Shown piece after piece: positions 28,326 to 34,922 of a stretch of DNA of 34,922 nt. The stretch's first letter is position 1. Each line of letters begins with the position of its first letter. The stretch comes from Nemertoderma westbladi (lineage: Eukaryota > Xenacoelomorpha > Nemertodermatida > Nemertodermatidae), in NCBI GenBank assembly GCA_032718475.1, contig JAUCBJ010006924.1, forward strand, positions 1-34,922, written 5' to 3'. The position numbers were made by a program, and so were the translations under genes. The notes beneath the pieces were generated by a model. It was not told the origin of the DNA. It saw only the letters and a list, made by a program, of their open reading frames with translations, and did not search any database.

Positions 28326-28999
28326 CCTGTGTAGGCGCTCGATAAAATATGAAAGGCTTAATAGTAACAGTAACAATAATGTTAATAACCTACTGTATTA
28401 CAGTAGCTTTATGATGTTTAGGATGCATATTTGGTGTACAGAATCGATAATGGATACCCTGTGTTCCTATTAAAGTACTGATAATGTAATAATATATATG
28501 ATTATTGCTTATTTGTTTTTTTTAATAATATAAATAAGGTATTAATTATTATAAAACAAAGAATCTTAATAATAAAATTATTAAGAGTTAATTAAGCCAC
28601 CGCAAACTGACGTTACAAGGCGGGAAATTTGAGACTACTACTACAGTAAGACAAACACAGTAACATGGACTGGCAGACATGAGTGTGGTTCTATGTACTA
28701 ATAAAGTAATGCGATATTCGTGTAAATATTTGGGGAGTATCAAGAGAAGTGTGAGAGGCTGATTTTCCTCTATTGCTGCAGGCTTTTCTATTCCTCCGTT
28801 TCTATACCGACCACCCCCCCCCCCCCCCCCCCCCCCCTCTCTGTCTACCACCCTCCCTCCCCTAGCACCCGCACCCCTTGTTAAGCCTGGACAATGCATA
28901 AGTTGTGGGAATTGTTACTCAAGTTTAGACCAATTTTATATTGACGGTAAACAAGAAACTACAGTTTGTTACAATGAAATGGGTATCAGGGTGGATCGA
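28326..28999. other. Spacer with long C tract
   Basis: A pyrimidine tract of about 28 C lies at 28810-28838, within a minus-strand frame that is mostly Gly/Arg because of it. No gene is supported. Confidence 0.4.
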
Positions 29000-30308
29000 C
29001 CCCTATAATATTATAAATATAAAAGTTTAGCAGTAATAAATTTAAAATGTTTAAAGTAACATATGTTGGATTTTGGAAGATAAGAAAGAAGCTAGAGGGA
29101 ATTGATAAGGTGTTGTTTGAATGCCGTAGAAAATGTGTTTCTAGTTTTTTTTTATCTTGACTTCAGTGGGTACCGCGTTCCAGATGGTTGGGCCTTGGTA
29201 AGAAATAGAGCATTGGGATGAGTTTAACCTAACTAAATGGACCGTGTAGCCGTAAGAGGTAGCCAAGCGGGTTGAGTATCCATGAAATTTTTTTTTTAAT
29301 AGTTGACCAATGGGAGAAGTGGAGGGAATTGTGTTATTACAGTATTAACATCATACAGTACATAACTGTACATACTGTACATAAGTAAGGCAGTTTGGTG
29401 TTTGAATAGGTGTTCAAGAGGTAAAGATGGGTAAAGATTTATAGAGTGTTGGACGGTGATCGGTAGTGAGAAAAGTGATACAGCGCATTATTTTGTTAAT
29501 TTTAGTTCGTAATGGTTTGAGTGTAGAATAATTAGATTTGCCCCAAATTAAAATACCATATAATAAATAGGGGTTAATTAGGGAGAAGTAAAGTTGTCGG
29601 AGAATGTTCAGAGGAAAAATGTAACGTAGTTTGTATAGTAAGTATCAAGTAAGTATCTTGAAATTTTCTTCATGATGGAATTTATATGGGATTTCCAGGA
29701 TAATTTATTATCTACTGTGAACCTAAAAATTTTGTTGAGTTTTTAAACGAGATACTGTAGGTGAGTTGTTCATTTGTATAATATTTTCTGATGGATTAAA
29801 TTTTCTGATGGTAAATTCAGTTTTTGTTAAATTTAATTTGTTATCCGACAGCCAATCCGAGAGAGTATTCAGTTCTGAGTTAACAAATTGGTCAGAGGGG
29901 CTAATTTTGAATCTGTTGCGTATAAAGTAGTGTCATCGGCAGAGTGTGGTGAAAAGCCGGGTTGCGTTTGGGAGGTCGTTTATGTAAAGGAGGAATATGA
30001 GGGGGGACTTAGGTGGCGCCTTGAGCGACTCCGGTATTGGGAGGGAGTTATGATGATGTATTATTACCGATAGTGACACATTGGGAGTGAGCAGAAAGAT
30101 AGCTGGAAAATAATTGAAGCGGAAGGCCGCGAATACCATAGCATGAGAGTTTCTGGAGAAGAATGTCGTGGTTAATAGTATCAAAGGCTTTTTTTAGATC
30201 GATGTAAATGACACAAGAATAATATTTATCGTCAAGATATTGATGCATTTTTTCAATGACAGTATGCTGAAACAAGTCGCCGTGAAGGACTAACAGACCC
30301 CAAACCAA
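29000..30308 (-). pseudogene. CR1/L2-like retrotransposon, minus strand, decayed
   Basis: Reading leftward from 30308, reverse transcriptase segments appear in changing frames: YYSCVIYIDLKKAFDTINHD and CYGIRGLPLQLFSSYLS (30048-30308), then FLLYINDLPNATRLFTTL (about 29940-30000), then INPYLLYGILIWGKSNYSTL and PLRTKINKIMRCITFL (about 29470-29580), and finally KTRNTFSTAFKQHLINSL (about 29095-29150). The pieces match those of the copy at 4034-5927, so both belong to one family. It is truncated at its 5' end near 30308 and has several shifts and stops. Confidence 0.75.
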
Positions 30309-30454
30309 ACCGCTTGACTTGACTGAGAATCAATCCTGCAAGGGGTTGCAAGGGGCAAGCGGACACACAGAGGGTAGAAAGACATGAATACGACTGTCCA
30401 AGGGGTTCGCTGCACTGAGCCTACAATGGGTTCAAGGTGCGCTGGTAACAGCTT

Positions 30455-30822
30455 TTTTTTGGGGGGGGGGGGGGGGGGGGGGTGCCACAGGATCGCTGGG
30501 AGTAATGAGGTCTCGAGTGTAATGTGGACGACTTCTGTTACCTGGGATCATGGATTCGTAAGTCAGGTGAGAACCTTCAGGTGCTTTGGCAGCCTCATGG
30601 ATTTTAATAAGCATGGTGGACAGCCCATGACTTTCTTGAGACGCATCTTAAAGGGCACTGGCCTTGAGGATGCGGATGATCTACCAAATGTCATGGTTCA
30701 TAGGGAGTTGTGGCGGCGCAATTTTGTCGACAAGCCGGCACAGCATTCATAATATATATGTAATATATATATATATATATAATGCAGCTGCACTGCAGCA
30801 TGCCGATCCTAGTAGTAGTAGT
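30455..30822 (+). pseudogene. RTE-like retrotransposon 3' end with internal deletion
   Basis: The frame matches the C-terminal part of the element at 14742-17123. After a run of T and about 20 G (30450-30482), a segment equivalent to DDFCYLGSWIRKSGE joins directly to LWQPHG and continues FNKHGGQPMTFLRRILKGTG to the stop after VDKPAQHS. The roughly 150 residues between these points in the longer copy are missing. The tail GCAGCATGCCGATCCTAGTA ends the element near 30820, preceded by a TA-rich microsatellite. An open frame starting upstream at 30384 is partly poly-Gly from the G tract and is not real. Confidence 0.75.
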
Positions 30823-31600
30823 CATGAAAGCTTCTTATGATATTCTATTGGCCGCTTCAGATTTAGAGCCTACAACTATTTTTATGTTTATTGAAGTTAC
30901 AACAGTTCGAGGCTGTTTGTTGTTCTACAAAATTTATTGAATATTATATCGAACTTTTCTTTTGATTGATATCCATGTTATCCTATGCTTCTTTGGCTAA
31001 TTATTAAATCATTTTCCGTCACTTGTCCATCACTATGTATCATACTGTCTATCTAATATTAGTTTAAACCGTTTTCGTTTTTGTTGTTGTGTTGTTCTTT
31101 AATATCATTGTCACCAGAAAATTTGATATGTGACGGGATCCCCGAGTTGGCGAGGGAATCCCAACCGGTGTGTGTGTGTGTGTTTGGAATGTACGCGTCG
31201 CCGCGTCCACTGGCTGCTGAAGGGCTTGTGGTTTCTGAAAGGCCGGAGGCCGAAAGAATAACTGAGTTTTATATACTTGCAGTTGTTTGTAATGTCAGAA
31301 TACAATATAGCACAATCAGTATACAATAATAGCACGGTTAATAATGACGACGGTCTAAACCGTCTTGGTTCCACACTCGGTATAAACCAACTAAACGACA
31401 GATATTAAAGACAACGGTTATATTACTAACACATGGAATATTGCTACCTACTGTTTGGCCTGACCAATGAATGCGCATTAATCGGATGGTAAGCTGCCCA
31501 ACCATTGGCTAATCTATTCTTCCCCTCTGGCAATCCCTAATAACTGCTCTCAATTCCTGCTAGCACACTCTTTAATGGTATTGATAAACAAATAAATGTA
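30823..31600. other. Spacer with possible repeat fragment
   Basis: A GC-richer patch at 31130-31250 contains GGGATCCCCGAGTTGGCGAG and a short (GT)n run. Short frames on both strands cross it. No domain or RNA structure is recognised. Confidence 0.35.
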
Positions 31601-31609
31601 AATGATAGT

Positions 31610-32098
31610 ATGGCCACCCTTGTTGGAAGCATAACAACAATACTGGACAAACTGGCACCTGTTCAAGAACCCGGGATCAAAGCAAAAAGGAAACCGTTGG
31701 TTGATGCTGTAGTCATTAGCCACATTGTTGAGTGCAATAAAGCCTCACAGAAACTCCATCAATGCCCTTCATGTGAAAACGAAATAAGCTATAAGCACTG
31801 TCGAAACACAGCAACTATTGCCATCAGGAGAAAGATATTGGTCCATTTTCTTTCATAAAGTCAAAAATAATAGCATTTGGACACGATACCTAGAAACTAT
31901 GGAAATCTCTCAAACAAATTGAACAACCAACTAAAAGGCAGGCAGGTGGTCATCTTGTACCGTCATGTACAGGCCCACCCAATCGATGGAGAAATTTGCC
32001 ATGACCTTTTTGACGTGTGCAATGGCTACAACAAGTATTTCAGCAGTATAGCTAATGATCTGGTACTGCAGACCAGCTTGTATCACCCAAGTGGGTGA
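31610..32098 (+). pseudogene. Decayed non-LTR retrotransposon, endonuclease-RT linker
   Basis: The first frame opens with LVGSITTILDKLAPVQEPGI, typical of the segment after the endonuclease in CR1/Jockey-type elements (a threonine/leucine-rich helix, then LDK.AP). In another frame, EICHDLFDVCNGYNKYFSSI matches the usual stretch preceding the reverse transcriptase. At least one frameshift separates them and the reverse transcriptase is absent. Confidence 0.5.
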
Positions 32099-34588
32099 TA
32101 CAGTACAATATTGAAGTTGTTCAAGAATAGGCCTATAGAAATATGGGTGTAGTGAAACACATTTGTGATGAAGCCGTAGTAATATCAACGCAGTTCTTAC
32201 TCTGCACCGTATCCATCCCATTTCTCATAATCAAACCCTCGACTGGGACTTCACCTCAGCAGGACCCCCTGATCGAGCGAGGACTGGTGGTTCGAGCGAT
32301 ATATGTAACACTGAGGTACGGGCATTGCCGGTAGATATGATAGCAAGGATAAGTCATTAAAGCAGGTTTCGATCCCGACAGTGACAAAATAGGATCTGCT
32401 TACAGAGATGAGTAAAATTACATACAGCATTGGTTAATACTGTACTTAAAATCTCAATATATTCAATATTATAACAATGGACGTCTATTGCTACTACAGT
32501 ATAGGCCTACTACTGTACATTCTATTGCTATTATATTGAATACAATGGTATTTTAAGTATTAGCCAATGCTATAATTTTCCTCAACTAAATTCAGATGAG
32601 TTTCTGTGTACTTTAACATCATATATGTTATATGCTATGCATCACCTTTTAATAAGACAATTATATATTTGCAATACTGTAGGTACCGGAATATAATATA
32701 GTGATAGATAGATATATTAATACTTAACGTCAAATAATAACAAATACAGCAAACAATGTATAGGTATATTGGTATTGTCCAACATAATATAGGTTTACCT
32801 CTAAAGCTTTGCAGCTTATTTCCAAGGGGGTCCTGGTTTTTGGTTTTTTATCTAGATTGACTGGACACATGTACAGTAGGCCCTACTTAAGATATCTGAT
32901 GTAGGTCACTCTGGATTATAATTATTATATTATTATTATAATGAAACAGGTTATATAAACCTTGTTTGTATATATATTTGTTTGTCAAAAAGTGTTTTCC
33001 AACAAAAGAAATTGGAAAAAATTGGAAATAAAAGTGGCGGTAAAAATGTGTTGGTTGACATGCGTCTCGGTATTTATACCTGTACAGTATCTTGGCGAAA
33101 CTGATCAATAATTTCTACACAATTCATATAGATACAAAGAATAGATAACTGTTTATTATTATTATTATTATTAAATAGTGATTTTTCACAAACAATTATC
33201 TATTTATAATAGACGATTATCAATCTGTTATTTAGATATTTTAATTCCGATAAATTTACTCTCTTGCATACAGTAGTGTAATGTATCACCACTGTATACT
33301 GTATCTAGGCCTACGTTGCAATAACTAATTAAAGTCAGTGTCTTCTGTCATGAATATTGGGAGATTCCTGGGAGAGGTTTGAATTCAAACCACACCTCTC
33401 CCTGTTATCTTATAAAGCCAAAACTTAATGATGTAAAAATCAATAATTAAAATTAATTAAATGCTGAAGATAATATATACGCGACATTTAAACATATTTT
33501 ATAAGATAATTTAACCGACAATCACCATTTGGACACCAAAAAAAGAATAGAACATCAAGTAGGCTTTTATTATATTGACTACAGTAGGTATACTACAGTA
33601 TTACCCCAACCACCACTGTGCTTTGTAAAATATAATATTTAATTAACAAACAGTTATTAAAATGTAGTCTTGTGTCTCAGTTTAAATCGCCTTTCGACAA
33701 AATTTGTTTTGAAAATTAATTCCTTCGTTTTATTTCCTATAAACAAATTTTACAAAATTCAAAGACCAAACGAATTTTTTCACTCATTGAAAGCTAAACA
33801 TTTAAAATCAAGCTGGGTAAACAAAGCTTTGAGTACGGATTGCATTAGACTCAACTCATAGTACAATGAGGTACATGTACATTCGTTGAGAATTTTTAAT
33901 TTTAATGCGGCAATATTTTAATGTTTACCAATGCTTTTACAGTACAGTATGCGCACAAATTTTGTTTGTTTTGATTGAGATTTCACATACTACAGTAGGC
34001 CTTCTATTGTTATTGTCAAGGTTTTGGTTTGGAATTGAACACTTTTAAGGAAACACTAGCTTGTCTATGAGAGGTAACGTACGGATTTGTGTGAAAACAT
34101 TATAATTATTTTACTACTTCATTTGTGAGTTTAGCGAATTGTGCAACTTTGCGTTGATCAGTTTAGGATTACCACAAAGCTGTTTTTAATGTTACATTAA
34201 TATTCATATCTGTCCTAGTACTGCACAATGCACATTTGGTGGTATCAAAGGGTAAATAAGTAAAACTCAACTATAATTTTGCGGACGAATTTAAAAATTT
34301 GTGTGTGATTATGAAAGGTAAAGAACGGATTATCGTGCTAGCATGCAATCGTTTAATTAAGATACTGCCTATTATTCATTGAAAATATAATAAAAACAAC
34401 ACGAAATCAAAGTCAACAAACAAAAGAAACGGTTAATTTCAATAGCTTCATGATTTTATTAATACCACCTTGTAGACCAGGCGCCCGTGGCTAATCACTT
34501 GTCATTGCTGAATGGCGTTGTATAATTTATTTTGTATTGTTGGTACGTTAGTAGTCGCTGTACATTATGGTAAAGTTCTTCAAGTTTT
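32099..34588. other. AT-rich spacer
   Basis: Mostly AT-rich DNA. A hairpin lies at 32080-32101 and a palindrome near 33375-33405 (both described under findings). TAGGCCTA and CTACAGTA words are common. The small ORFs do not look coding. Confidence 0.4.
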
Positions 34589-34922
34589 CTGAGCCACATT
34601 TGTACATTTATTTGAGTCACATTTGTACATTTTTTTGAGTCACATTTGTCCTTTTTTTTTGAGTCACATTTGTACATTTTTTGAGTCACAATTGTACATT
34701 TTTTTGAGTCACATTTGTACATTTTTTTGAGTCACACTTTTACATTGTTTTGAGTCACATTTTATCTTTTTTTTGAGTCAAATTTGTACATTTTTTTGAG
34801 TCACATTTGTACACTTTTTTGAATCACATTTGTACATTTTTTTGAGTCACATTTGTACATTTTTTGAGTCACATTTGTACATTTTTTTGAGTCACATTTG
34901 TAAATTTTTTGGGTCACATTTG
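34589..34922. repeat. About 23-bp tandem array with AP-1 motif, runs off the window
   Basis: Fifteen units of the form TTTGAGTCACATTTGTACAT plus a variable T run lie at 22-24-bp spacing from 34589 to the window end. Twelve contain exact TGAGTCA, the AP-1 (Fos/Jun) consensus; the other three have TGAGCCA, TGAATCA or TGGGTCA. The minus-strand frame with repeated KCDSKK is the translation of this array. Confidence 0.85.

Noticed and set aside
28588-28899. 103-codon Gly/Arg-rich minus-strand ORF
   Set aside because: Its glycine run comes from a poly-C tract; the remainder has no protein-like pattern.
30384-30480. Upstream extension of the ORF at 30384-30752
   Set aside because: Poly-Gly from a G tract and unrelated sequence; only the part from about 30520 matches the retrotransposon.
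32360-32400. GGTTTCGATCCC considered as a tRNA B box
   Set aside because: No matching A box or cloverleaf could be drawn around it.
34495-34722. 75-codon ORF with KCDSKK repeats
   Set aside because: It is the translation of the TGAGTCA tandem array, not a gene.

Overview
The window is nuclear DNA from an animal, probably a marine invertebrate. HSP60 is split by three spliceosomal introns, and non-LTR retrotransposons and DNA transposons abound. AT-rich spacers are studded with the palindromic words TAGGCCTA and TACCGGTA. I favour an invertebrate deuterostome such as an echinoderm or hemichordate, but nothing here proves the phylum.

Two host genes are supported. Mitochondrial HSP60 lies on + at 9329-11931: four exons, all junctions phase 0, 588 residues. 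A single-exon SET-domain methyltransferase resembling SETD4 lies on + at 23550-24959. The rest is mostly mobile and repetitive DNA.

Layout. 1-3500: spacer with a palindromic repeat cluster (444-604), an old interspersed repeat (about 1640-2040), a short tandem array (about 2640-3120) interrupted by a foldback element (2866-3094), and a decayed end of a P-like transposon (3130-3195). 3550-7140: a 68-bp minisatellite split by a CR1/L2-like retrotransposon; its right half has a 204-bp (3 x 68) higher-order period. 7140-9328: short tandem repeats and TACCGGTA-rich spacer. 9329-11931: HSP60, whose second intron is a satellite built from its own 5' splice site. 11932-14309: spacer. 14310-17322: a hAT-like non-autonomous element (8-bp target duplication) carrying a nested 2.4-kb RTE-like retrotransposon on the minus strand with a 735-codon frame. 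17906-21885: a complete P-element-like transposon with 67-bp identical terminal inverted repeats, an 8-bp target duplication and a two-exon THAP transposase. 22000-23500: spacer and repeats. 23509-23577: a 69-bp retrotransposon tail that donates the first ATG of the SETD4-like frame. 25000-28320: two foldback elements (25532-25858 and 27252-28315) and a nuclear-receptor-like palindrome. 29000-32100: decayed retrotransposons. 34589-34922: a roughly 23-bp tandem array of TGAGTCA (AP-1) motifs running off the window.

The best candidate for something not yet described is the P-like transposon, which looks structurally intact and recently moved. Next are the transposon-derived N-terminus of the SETD4-like gene, the splice-donor satellite in HSP60, and the two foldback elements built from regulatory-type palindromes. 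All identifications come from reading motifs by eye; no database search was run.
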